Shown: one piece after another, positions 7,667-14,378 of the stretch
Layout: each line of letters begins with the position of its first letter
How positions within the stretch are numbered: position 1 is the first letter of the stretch
From: Chlorobiota bacterium
GTDB taxonomy: Bacteria; Bacteroidota; Bacteroidia; Bacteroidales; JAADJA01
DNA: 18,131 nt
NCBI GenBank assembly: GCA_030592565.1
Contig: JAUVIX010000023.1
Location: 1-18,131, forward strand
Direction of reading: 5' to 3'
Notes under the pieces: model-generated
Seen by the model: only the letters and a program-made list of their open reading frames with translations
Told to the model about the DNA's origin: nothing
Databases searched by the model: none
Program-made: the position numbers and the translations under genes

Positions 7667-10600
7667 ATGGCAATATTTCAAAAATCCGTAATTAAAAAAC
7701 ATCTCAACAACCTTGACAAAGAACAAGTTGAGAAAGCATATCAAAAATTCAAAGAGAATTACAGTTCTGCCAGGATAAAAAAAATCAAAGAACTAAAAGA
7801 GGAAGAATATCAGGATGGATTTCTAAGAGATTTGTTTGTTGATGTTTTTGGATACACATTAAAGCCTGATGAGAACTACAATCTGGCAAGAGAATTTAAA
7901 AATCAGGGAGACGGGAAAAAAGCAGATGGAGCTATTATAAAAAACGAAAAAGCAGTTGCCGTAATTGAACTAAAATCTACAAAAACAAAAGACTTAAAAA
8001 GTATAACCGAGCAAGCTTTTAATTACAAAAACAATCAACCAAATTGCAAGTATGTAATAACTTCCAACTTTCAAAAACTACGCTTCTACATTGAATACGC
8101 TAATGAATTTGAAGAATTTGACCTATTTCATCTGCAAAAAGTAGATTTTGAATCGCTCTACTTAATACTAAATTCGGATAATGTTTTTTCGGATTTGCCA
8201 CTAAAATTAAAAAAAGAAACCAAGTTCCATGAACAGGAGATTTCCGATAAACTTTACAAAGGCTACTCAGTTTTCAAGAAAAAACTTTATAAAAACCTAA
8301 TCAAAAATAATCCCGATAATGATAGGTTAACATTATTCAAAAAGTCGCAGAAACTACTTGACCGTTTCCTTTTTATCTTGTTTGCTGAAGATAGCGGATT
8401 ATTGCCGCCAAATTCAATTTCACGAATTACAAAACGTTTTGAAGTTCTAAAAGAAGAAGACGCTTACAAACCAATTTACGCGATTTTCAAACAGTATTTT
8501 GGATATATGAATACTGGGCGAAAAGGGAAAACAACAGCCGATGATATTCCTGCATATAATGGTGGGCTTTTTTACCCAGACCTATTATTAGATAACCTGA
8601 AAATTGATGATGAAATTCTGATTGATGACCTGCTCAGGCTTTCAGAATATGATTTTAATACGGAAGTTGATGTAAATATTCTCGGACATATTTTTGAACA
8701 TTCACTTTCTGAGATTGAAGAAATTACAGTCGAATTAACATTAACAGGAGATGTAGCAACACGGGATATAACAACAGAGGATGTAGTAACAGAAAAAGCA
8801 ACAGAAAAAGCAGCAGGGGAGCATGCTCCCCTGCTGTCTCCCGTCCAGTCTCCCCTACAGCAAGTAAGCAAACGAAAAAAAGACGGGGTTTTTTATACGC
8901 CGAAATACATAACGCAATACATTGTAGAAAACACCATTGGCACGCTTTGCACCGAAAAACGTAATAAACTTGATATTGCAGAAATTGAATTTGACGGCTC
9001 GTATAAAACCAAAGACGGAAAACTATCGGCAAAAGGCAAGAAGCTGTTTAAAACACTTGAAAATTACAAAAAATGGTTGGTAACATTAAAGATTGTTGAT
9101 CCTGCTTGTGGCTCTGGTGCATTTTTAAATCAAGCTCTTGTTTTCTTGATAGCTGAGCATAAAACCATTGATGATATTATTACAGAGCTTACTGGCGAGG
9201 CAATTCGATTATTCGATACCGACAAAGCTATTCTTGAAAACAACCTTTATGGAGTTGATATTAATGATGAAAGTGTGGAGATTGCCAAGCTCTCGCTTTG
9301 GCTACGTACGGCACAAAAAGGTAGAAAATTATCGAATTTGAATAGTAATATTAAATGTGGGAATTCTCTTATTGACGATCCGGAAATTGCAGGAGATAAA
9401 GCATTTGATTGGCACAAAGAGTTTCCTCAGGTATTCAGAAAAAAGAAGAAAAAAGCTTGGCACATAACAACTGCAACACACAATTCGAGATATTCGCAGC
9501 GGATGTTCGACAATCATATAAAGCTTGGAGAAGCTGTTTGGATTGGTGAAAAAGATGAGATAATTGTTACCGAAACAATTGCAGAAATAGTTAAGGAAGA
9601 CAAACTAAACATACTGGCTTATAATATCTGTGGCGACCACATGCATATAGTATTGGTTTGCGACGAAGAGGAGGCCTCGAAAATAATGCAGAAAATAAAA
9701 AGTATGAGTGCACGCACTTGCAATATAGCAATGGGGCGAACAATACCTGCAACTGACAACACAACAACTACTGTAGAGCAAACAACTGCGGAGCATGCTC
9801 CGCAGTTGTCGAAAAATACAACAACATCGGTGGAGCATGCTCCACTGATGTCACCATCACAGTCACCACTGCATAATACTCAAGCCAGAGGCAATACACA
9901 ATCCCATCTTTGGGCACGAAAATCTGGAACCCGTGAAATAACCATTAATAACGATTTGCACAATGTAATAAGCTACATCCGTAATAATCGCCAAAAGCAC
10001 GAACTCCCCGAAAATAATAAACTCGAAAAAATAATTAGCGAAATGACCTGCTCTGTTGAGTATGCATTCCGCACCGAATACAAAGGCGGTTTTGATGTGG
10101 TTATTGGCAATCCGCCTTATGTGAGGGTCCAAGGTTTAAAAAAGCACTATTACAGCCAAACAGCATACTATGAAAATAAATTCCAGTCTGCTACAGGTAA
10201 TTATGATATTTATGCCTTATTTATGGAAAAGTCATTTGACTTAATAAATGCTAAAGGAATAGTTTCATTTATATTGCCACATAAGTTCCTGATTTCAAAT
10301 TTTGGAAAAGGAATAAGAAAATATTTTATAGATAATAAAGCCGTTTCTTCAATTGTGCATTTTGGGGCTGAATTGGTTTTTCAAGATTCAACAACTTACA
10401 CTTGTATCGTAAATCTATCTAAAGGAAAAAAAGAGTATTTAAAATTCAATCATTTAAAACCTGAACAACTATTTGATGAAGTTGAATTCACCAAGATTCA
10501 TTATTCAAAACTTAGTAATGAGCAGTGGATATTAACTAATAGTAAAGTTAGTGAGGTTTTAGATAAAATAAATTTGCAACCCTTAAAGTTGAAAAATGTT

Positions 10601-11623
10601 TTCATTCGATTTGTACAAGGAATTATTACAGGTAAAGATGCCGTGTTTTGTATTAAAGGAGACTTGAAAGGAGAGTTTTTAACTATTGTAGACGAAAAGG
10701 GAGTTAAGCACAAAATTGAAAAAGGAATTTTGAAACCTCATTTGAGAGGAGAGGATGTAAATAAATACAGACCTCTTGAAAATAAAGAATGGTTAATATT
10801 TCCCTATTTTCTTATCAACGAAAAGGCTGAATTACTAACTTCAAATGAATTAGAAACCAAATACCCTAATACTTTAAATTACCTAAAAGTATATGAAAAA
10901 GCACTAAGAGAACGGGAAAATGGAAAGTTCAATTGTGAATACTGGTATCAGTATAGTAGAAATCAGGCAATTTCCGTGTTAGAACAAATAAAAATTATTA
11001 CTCCAGAAATTTGCTTTGGAGGAAGTATGACATTAGATGAAAATAACTTTTATCATAACAGCAAGTGTCATACATTATTATTGAAAGAAAACTCGGGTTT
11101 CACTTATAGATCAATTCTTCCTCTAATTAATAGTTCTCTTTTTTGGTTTTACTTAGTAAATACTGGGAATGTATTAAGAGGAGGTTATATTGGAGTTAAA
11201 AGGAAAGTTTTAGAACCATTTTCAATTCCAAGTCCTGACTTAATTGATAATAAGAAGCTAGAAATCTTTACTGAATTAATGCTTGGAAACAATGCTAAAC
11301 ATCAGGAGATTATTAATAAATTCATTAAATACTTCCGATCCAAATTTGCAATAGAAAAACTCAGCAGAAAACTCCAAAACTGGCACGAATTAGAATTTGG
11401 AGAATTTATAAAAGGACTAAATAAAGCTATAAAAAAAGCAGGTGGAGAAAAGCTTTCAAAATCTAATGAGATGGATTGGATGGAAGTTTTTGAGACTAAA
11501 AAAGCAGAAGCCCAATCCCTAAAATCCGTAATTGATAAAACAGATAAAGAGATAGATCAAATGGTTTATGAGTTGTATGGGTTGAGTGCGGAGGAGATCA
11601 AAATTGTGGAAGATAATGCCTAA
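7667..11623 (+). CDS. Type IIG restriction-modification enzyme with embedded HUH transposase-like domain
   Basis: A 1318-residue single-chain enzyme that should both methylate adenine in, and cut near, its target. Domains in order: a PD-(D/E)xK nuclease (residues ~20-170; D87 and E101-L-K103); a helical region to ~360; a linker holding palindrome 1 (E385); an N6-adenine methylase with GVFYTP (407-412), motif I DPACGSG (478-484) and motif IV NPPY (815-818); a TaqI/Eco57I-like target-recognition region (~970-1240, with LKPHLRGEDVNKYR); and a coiled C-terminus. Between FPQVF (to 590) and GGFDVV (from 807) lie ~216 additional residues resembling an IS200/REP-associated transposase, described separately. 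I chose the ATG at 7667, since an earlier in-frame ATG at 7607 lies inside prfB. All catalytic motifs look intact. No promoter is visible, so it probably relies on prfB read-through. The recognition sequence cannot be predicted. Confidence 0.88.
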   Translation: MAIFQKSVIKKHLNNLDKEQVEKAYQKFKENYSSARIKKIKELKEEEYQDGFLRDLFVDVFGYTLKPDENYNLAREFKNQGDGKKADGAIIKNEKAVAVIELKSTKTKDLKSITEQAFNYKNNQPNCKYVITSNFQKLRFYIEYANEFEEFDLFHLQKVDFESLYLILNSDNVFSDLPLKLKKETKFHEQEISDKLYKGYSVFKKKLYKNLIKNNPDNDRLTLFKKSQKLLDRFLFILFAEDSGLLPPNSISRITKRFEVLKEEDAYKPIYAIFKQYFGYMNTGRKGKTTADDIPAYNGGLFYPDLLLDNLKIDDEILIDDLLRLSEYDFNTEVDVNILGHIFEHSLSEIEEITVELTLTGDVATRDITTEDVVTEKATEKAAGEHAPLLSPVQSPLQQVSKRKKDGVFYTPKYITQYIVENTIGTLCTEKRNKLDIAEIEFDGSYKTKDGKLSAKGKKLFKTLENYKKWLVTLKIVDPACGSGAFLNQALVFLIAEHKTIDDIITELTGEAIRLFDTDKAILENNLYGVDINDESVEIAKLSLWLRTAQKGRKLSNLNSNIKCGNSLIDDPEIAGDKAFDWHKEFPQVFRKKKKKAWHITTATHNSRYSQRMFDNHIKLGEAVWIGEKDEIIVTETIAEIVKEDKLNILAYNICGDHMHIVLVCDEEEASKIMQKIKSMSARTCNIAMGRTIPATDNTTTTVEQTTAEHAPQLSKNTTTSVEHAPLMSPSQSPLHNTQARGNTQSHLWARKSGTREITINNDLHNVISYIRNNRQKHELPENNKLEKIISEMTCSVEYAFRTEYKGGFDVVIGNPPYVRVQGLKKHYYSQTAYYENKFQSATGNYDIYALFMEKSFDLINAKGIVSFILPHKFLISNFGKGIRKYFIDNKAVSSIVHFGAELVFQDSTTYTCIVNLSKGKKEYLKFNHLKPEQLFDEVEFTKIHYSKLSNEQWILTNSKVSEVLDKINLQPLKLKNVFIRFVQGIITGKDAVFCIKGDLKGEFLTIVDEKGVKHKIEKGILKPHLRGEDVNKYRPLENKEWLIFPYFLINEKAELLTSNELETKYPNTLNYLKVYEKALRERENGKFNCEYWYQYSRNQAISVLEQIKIITPEICFGGSMTLDENNFYHNSKCHTLLLKENSGFTYRSILPLINSSLFWFYLVNTGNVLRGGYIGVKRKVLEPFSIPSPDLIDNKKLEIFTELMLGNNAKHQEIINKFIKYFRSKFAIEKLSRKLQNWHELEFGEFIKGLNKAIKKAGGEKLSKSNEMDWMEVFETKKAEAQSLKSVIDKTDKEIDQMVYELYGLSAEEIKIVEDNA
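8811..8836. repeat. In-frame palindrome 1 (GAGCATGCTC core)
   Basis: A perfect 26-base palindrome with 13-base arms (left arm CAGCAGGGGAGCA). It is read in the restriction gene as ...GEHAPLL, with the Glu codon at residue 385. It sits in the linker just before the methylase FYTP motif and follows a simple-repeat stretch (AGAAAAAGCAAC repeated, 8791 onward). A 20-base tail with two TCTCCC-type blocks (8837-8856) follows, encoding SPVQSPL-like sequence. Confidence 0.9.
9782..9809. repeat. In-frame palindrome 2 (GAGCATGCTC core)
   Basis: A perfect 28-base palindrome with 14-base arms (left arm ACAACTGCGGAGCA). It is read as AEHAPQL with Glu at residue 709, inside the transposase-like domain between the HUH motif and the candidate tyrosine. 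Its centre is 972 bases (324 codons) from palindrome 1 and 42 bases (14 codons) from palindrome 3, so all three share one codon phase. Confidence 0.9.
9824..9851. repeat. In-frame palindrome 3 (GAGCATGCTC core)
   Basis: A 28-base palindrome with 14-base arms (left arm ACATCGGTGGAGCA) and a single G-T wobble. It is read as VEHAPLM with Glu at residue 723. A 20-base tail with two TCACCA blocks (9851-9870) follows at exactly the same offset as the tail of palindrome 1, and encodes SPSQSPL-like sequence. Confidence 0.88.
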
Positions 11624-12086
11624 AATGATATTTAGAAAGATTAATTATTTTGACACTAATAGTGGTAAGTCTGTTTGTTGCATTAATAAACGACTTGAAT
11701 ACTTCCATAACTATTGGAGTTTTCTGTTCCAAAAAAACTCAAAGCTATTATTTATTACAAATGAAAAATTTGAATCTCATAGAACGCTATTAAAGAAATT
11801 AGAGGATCAAGTTGAATATAATCCTTACAACGGAATTAAGAGAATTGAAGCAATAATTAATCATTCATATTTTGATAAGGTAAATAGTTGGATTGAAGCC
11901 ATTATTTATGAGGTATATGCAGAAAGAAATCTAGAAACACATAATAGTATAAGTTCTGATATTAGCAGCATAAAATTAAAAGACACTTTTTTGTTTATAG
12001 GAAGTGTCCTTTATCAAGTCCTAATTAATAATTGTACGAATAATACTACTAACATCGAAGATGTTTTAATTACTATTAAAAAATGA
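11616..12086 (+). CDS. Small protein with a HEPN-like R-x4-H motif, coupled to the restriction gene
   Basis: A 156-residue protein I cannot assign to a named family. Its ATG overlaps the restriction gene's stop by 8 bases (ATGCCTAA), which suggests translational coupling; an in-frame ATG at 11625 is an alternative. It appears mostly helical, without signal peptide or membrane segment. Near residue 104 it reads YAERNLETHNS: R104-x4-H109 fits the R-x4-6-H signature of HEPN RNase domains, and is preceded and followed by amphipathic helices (IEAIIYEVYA and KLKDTFLFIGSVLYQVL) as expected in that fold. HEPN proteins are frequent in toxin, abortive-infection and restriction systems. A role as an accessory of the restriction enzyme is inferred from position and one motif only. 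Confidence 0.6.
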   Translation: MPKMIFRKINYFDTNSGKSVCCINKRLEYFHNYWSFLFQKNSKLLFITNEKFESHRTLLKKLEDQVEYNPYNGIKRIEAIINHSYFDKVNSWIEAIIYEVYAERNLETHNSISSDISSIKLKDTFLFIGSVLYQVLINNCTNNTTNIEDVLITIKK

Positions 12087-12126
12087 CAAATCATACAATA
12101 CCAATTATATAATCTTGATGTCTTGT

Positions 12127-12162
12127 CCTGAAAAGATTTGGTATCTGCCCAAATATTTCAGG
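12127..12162. repeat. Imperfect 36-base hairpin after the restriction operon
   Basis: CCTGAAA-AG-ATTTGG pairs with CCAAAT-A-TTTCAGG across a 7-base loop region: 13 base pairs with one small bulge. It lies in the 191-base gap 12087-12277, and GGTTAACC (12161-12168) overlaps its right end. No T-tract follows, so it is not a classical factor-independent terminator, though it could still end or stabilise the restriction transcript. The nearby TGTCC repeats (12125 and 12191) are compatible with a decayed element, without proof. Confidence 0.4.
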
Positions 12163-12246
12163 TTAACCAAAAGCCGGAATAGAAAAACCTGTCCAGCTAA
12201 AGATTAGATTAAAAACTATTCACGCCCTCAAATCATAATTATTTCT

Positions 12247-12254
12247 TAGCTTTG
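12247..12254 (+). promoter_or_regulatory. -7 box upstream of the exported beta-barrel-like gene
   Basis: TAGCTTTG, an exact TAnnTTTG match, 23 bases before the ATG at 12278. No TTG at the usual -33 distance. Confidence 0.5.
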
Positions 12255-12277
12255 TTTCCAAAACGGAATCAAAATAT

Positions 12278-13174
12278 ATGCGACATCTTTCATTAATAGT
12301 ATTGTTTTATTTTACCTTGTTTTTGCAAAACGGCTTCTCACAAGAAACTAAAGCTGACAGGAAGCTTAAAAAGAAAACAGAACGAAAAGCACGTGATAAA
12401 TATCTTGGTGCAGGGTTTGGAATATTTAAGATGAGCGCAAAAGACCAGGCAACCTCTCCATTGCTTTATTCCGGTACAGGTGCTATTGGCAATCTGCAAT
12501 ATCTTGTTCATTCAGAGGAACTTATTGAAACATTCGACCTTTCTTTTGGTGGTGGGAATATGAGAACTAATAAAAATGACCATTCAGGACTGACAAGAGG
12601 CAGCGAATATGGAATCTATTTCGACTTCCGGTTTCAGTATCTGATGAAGGTTTTGAAGTTTGCACATAACAAAGTTATCTGGTATTTAGGCCCAGGATTT
12701 GATTTTACCAATTATTCACGTATTAATTCAAAATATGGCAATTCGCTCTATAATTATGAATATATGACGGGTGTCGGCCTCTCTTCCGGAATTGAATTCC
12801 CGTTTGGGTATAAAAGTAAAGATTGCAGATTCCTCGGTATGAACTTTCATCGATGCGATCGTGATTTAAGGTTATCCTGGCAATTTTTTATTCCTGTTAT
12901 TGGTGCAATTTACCGTCCCGGCTATGTTACTATAACCAATTTCAGTAACCCGGACGAACCGGTATTTGATTCCGAAAACCTGCATGCCGGAATATTCAAA
13001 TATTTACAGATCAGCTCCAGAGTTGAGCTTTACTACATTCTTCACAACGGAAATATGCTGAAACTATCATATGTTTGGGAATATCATCAGTATAATCCAG
13101 GATATAACAAAGTACAGGGAGCTATAAACGGGATATATTTTTCATTTGTTTTTAAATTTAATAATGTTAAATAA
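12278..13174 (+). CDS. Exported protein, probable outer-membrane beta-barrel
   Basis: A 298-residue protein not matched to a named family. It has a signal peptide (MRHLSLIVLFYFTLFLQNGFSQ) followed by a very basic stretch (KADRKLKKKTERKARDK). The rest alternates short aromatic-rich beta-strands with Gly/Asn turns, e.g. YLGAGFGIFKM, FDLSFGGGN, IYFDFRFQYLM, VIWYLGPGFDF, and ends with GIYFSFVFKFNNVK, an aromatic, strand-like C-terminus typical of outer-membrane barrels. It likely sits in the outer membrane. The role is unknown. It has its own -7 box, so it is separate from the restriction operon, and two small hairpins follow it. Confidence 0.7.
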   Translation: MRHLSLIVLFYFTLFLQNGFSQETKADRKLKKKTERKARDKYLGAGFGIFKMSAKDQATSPLLYSGTGAIGNLQYLVHSEELIETFDLSFGGGNMRTNKNDHSGLTRGSEYGIYFDFRFQYLMKVLKFAHNKVIWYLGPGFDFTNYSRINSKYGNSLYNYEYMTGVGLSSGIEFPFGYKSKDCRFLGMNFHRCDRDLRLSWQFFIPVIGAIYRPGYVTITNFSNPDEPVFDSENLHAGIFKYLQISSRVELYYILHNGNMLKLSYVWEYHQYNPGYNKVQGAINGIYFSFVFKFNNVK

Positions 13175-13187
13175 TAGAAGATAAGCC

Positions 13188-13201
13188 GAGCGTGGACGCT
13201 C
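13188..13201. repeat. Short REP-like hairpin, copy A
   Basis: GAGCGTGGACGCTC: 5-base arms GAGCG/CGCTC around TGGA. One of two near-identical copies in the 110-base gap between the beta-barrel gene and the S41 peptidase gene. Confidence 0.6.
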
Positions 13202-13226
13202 TAAGCATAACTAAATAAAACAAGTG

Positions 13227-13240
13227 GGGCGTGGACGCTC
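13227..13240. repeat. Short REP-like hairpin, copy B
   Basis: GGGCGTGGACGCTC: differs from copy A by one base in the left arm, which keeps pairing as a G-T wobble. It starts 39 bases after copy A in the same orientation. Both are GC-rich islands in AT-rich sequence, as expected of mobile REP-type repeats or a tandem terminator remnant. Confidence 0.6.
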
Positions 13241-13284
13241 GAAACATACGGATTGGAATATTGAATTAATTGAAAAAAATTATT

Positions 13285-14298
13285 ATGAAAAAATTATTAT
13301 CAATAACAGTTATCACTATCTTCCTTCTATCATCCTGCGAAAAGGCTTTGATTGATAAAGACCCGGCACAAACCCCAGTAGAAAATTTTGAAAGTCTCTG
13401 GCAAACAGCCAATGAAAAATACTCCTTTTTCGATTATAAAAATATTGACTGGAATAAAATATATAATGTTTACAAGCCACAAGTTGATGATAATATGACA
13501 GATGAACAACTGTTTGATGTCCTTGCAAGTATGCTCAACGAACTTAAAGACGGACATATAAATCTGACATCACCGTTCAATATTTCAAGATATTCATTCA
13601 ATTATCCCAATCCTGAAAACTTTAATTTCAGACTTCTGAAAGACAATTATATCGGATGGGATTTCAACATCACAGGACCTCTTCTGAACACTATAATAGA
13701 AAGGAACGGACACCAGATAGGCTATATCTATTACAGTTCATTTTCTAGTATGGTTAGTTCATACCACATCGACTATATAATAGACAAATTTTGGAATACA
13801 GATGGGATTATACTTGACATGAGAAGTAATGGAGGAGGCTCTGTAGCCAATATCTGGACAATTGCCAGCCGGTTTACCAATGAGAAAAGATTTGTTTACA
13901 CAACAGCCTTGAAGAATGGCCCCGGACATAATGACTTTGGAGAAGCAGTGACAGTCTCTCTCAATCCGCACGGGAGCAAACAATACACCAAAAAAGTTAT
14001 CTTTCTGACAAACAGAGGGTCATATAGCGCAACATCCTTTTTCAGTGTTGTGATGAAAGCACTCCCAAATGTGATTCAGGTCGGAGACACAACCGGTGGC
14101 GGACTTGGTGCTCCTACAGGTTTTGAACTTCCAAATGGCTGGGCATACCGCTTCTCCTGCTCTCAAACCCTGACTCCAGAAGGAGATAATTTCGAAAACG
14201 GAGTTCCCCCCGATATTACAGTATGGATGAATCCCGAACATGAAGCCTATGGTATTGATGGTATTATGGAAAAGGCAATTGAAGAGATTGTGAAATAG
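13285..14298 (+). CDS. S41-family peptidase lipoprotein
   Basis: A 337-residue lipoprotein (MKKLLSITVITIFLLSSC, lipidated Cys18) of the C-terminal processing/tricorn-like serine peptidase family. Visible hallmarks: an N-terminal helical segment ending in ELKDGHINL, the core strand IDGIILDMRSNGGGS, the nucleophile region RGSYSATSFF with Ser248 as likely nucleophile, then IQVGDTTGGGLG, and PPDITVW near the end. There is no obvious PDZ domain, as in short S41 lipoproteins of Bacteroidota. It should act outside the cytoplasm; the substrate is unknown. I chose the ATG at 13285, since an upstream in-frame TTG (13270) adds only five residues before a second identical-looking MKK start. No -7 box was found, so it may be transcribed with the upstream gene. 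Confidence 0.85.
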   Translation: MKKLLSITVITIFLLSSCEKALIDKDPAQTPVENFESLWQTANEKYSFFDYKNIDWNKIYNVYKPQVDDNMTDEQLFDVLASMLNELKDGHINLTSPFNISRYSFNYPNPENFNFRLLKDNYIGWDFNITGPLLNTIIERNGHQIGYIYYSSFSSMVSSYHIDYIIDKFWNTDGIILDMRSNGGGSVANIWTIASRFTNEKRFVYTTALKNGPGHNDFGEAVTVSLNPHGSKQYTKKVIFLTNRGSYSATSFFSVVMKALPNVIQVGDTTGGGLGAPTGFELPNGWAYRFSCSQTLTPEGDNFENGVPPDITVWMNPEHEAYGIDGIMEKAIEEIVK

Positions 14299-14330
14299 TA
14301 TTAACTTTTATATAAAAAACCAAAACAAAA

Positions 14331-14360
14331 TGTAAAATTTTCAGTATAAGCAGTTTTACA
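14331..14360. repeat. Inverted repeat in the leader of the hybrid sensor gene
   Basis: TGTAAAA (14331-14337) and TTTTACA (14354-14360) form a perfect 7-base inverted repeat with a 16-base spacer. It lies in the 80-base gap before the sensor ATG. It could be an operator or an mRNA hairpin, but its AT-only arms make chance likely. Confidence 0.3.
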
Positions 14361-14378
14361 GCAAATCCAAAAAAGGAA

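Larger units (their letters stand above)
9437..10084 (+). mobile_element. IS200/REP-associated (HUH, Y1) transposase-like domain inside the restriction gene
   Basis: Encodes about residues 591-806 of the restriction enzyme. Signs of a Y1 transposase domain: an opening strand AWHITTATHNSR; the HUH metal-binding motif in CGDHMHIVLV (H658-M-H660); helix EEEASKIMQKIKS; a LWARKSG stretch like the conserved LWQ-x-GY of REP-associated transposases (RAYTs); and a candidate nucleophile Y770 in VISYIRNNRQKH, which resembles the YI-x-NP motif near the end of RAYTs. Its reading frame is continuous with the methylase on both sides. It may be a RAYT captured as an inserted domain, possibly keeping DNA-binding ability. 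Whether it still cleaves DNA is unknown. Confidence 0.7.

Noticed and set aside
8811..8836. Palindrome as a factor-independent terminator
   Set aside because: It lies inside an open, conserved coding frame and has no T-tract; two similar ones occur in the same gene.
8572..9032. Minus-strand ORFs within the restriction gene, overlapping palindrome 1
   Set aside because: Antisense shadows of a well-supported gene; the palindrome makes both strands read similar peptides (EHAPLL), which is a symmetry effect.
9791..9800. GCATGC core as the recognition site of the restriction enzyme itself
   Set aside because: Type IIG enzymes usually recognise asymmetric sites, and nothing here predicts the target; the long arms argue for a repeat element instead.
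7667..11623. PglX-type methylase of a BREX or DISARM system
   Set aside because: The protein has its own N-terminal PD-(D/E)xK nuclease and a TaqI-like C-terminus, and no other BREX or DISARM genes adjoin it.
13270..13284. Upstream TTG start for the S41 peptidase
   Set aside because: It adds only KKII-type residues before a complete ATG-started lipoprotein signal.
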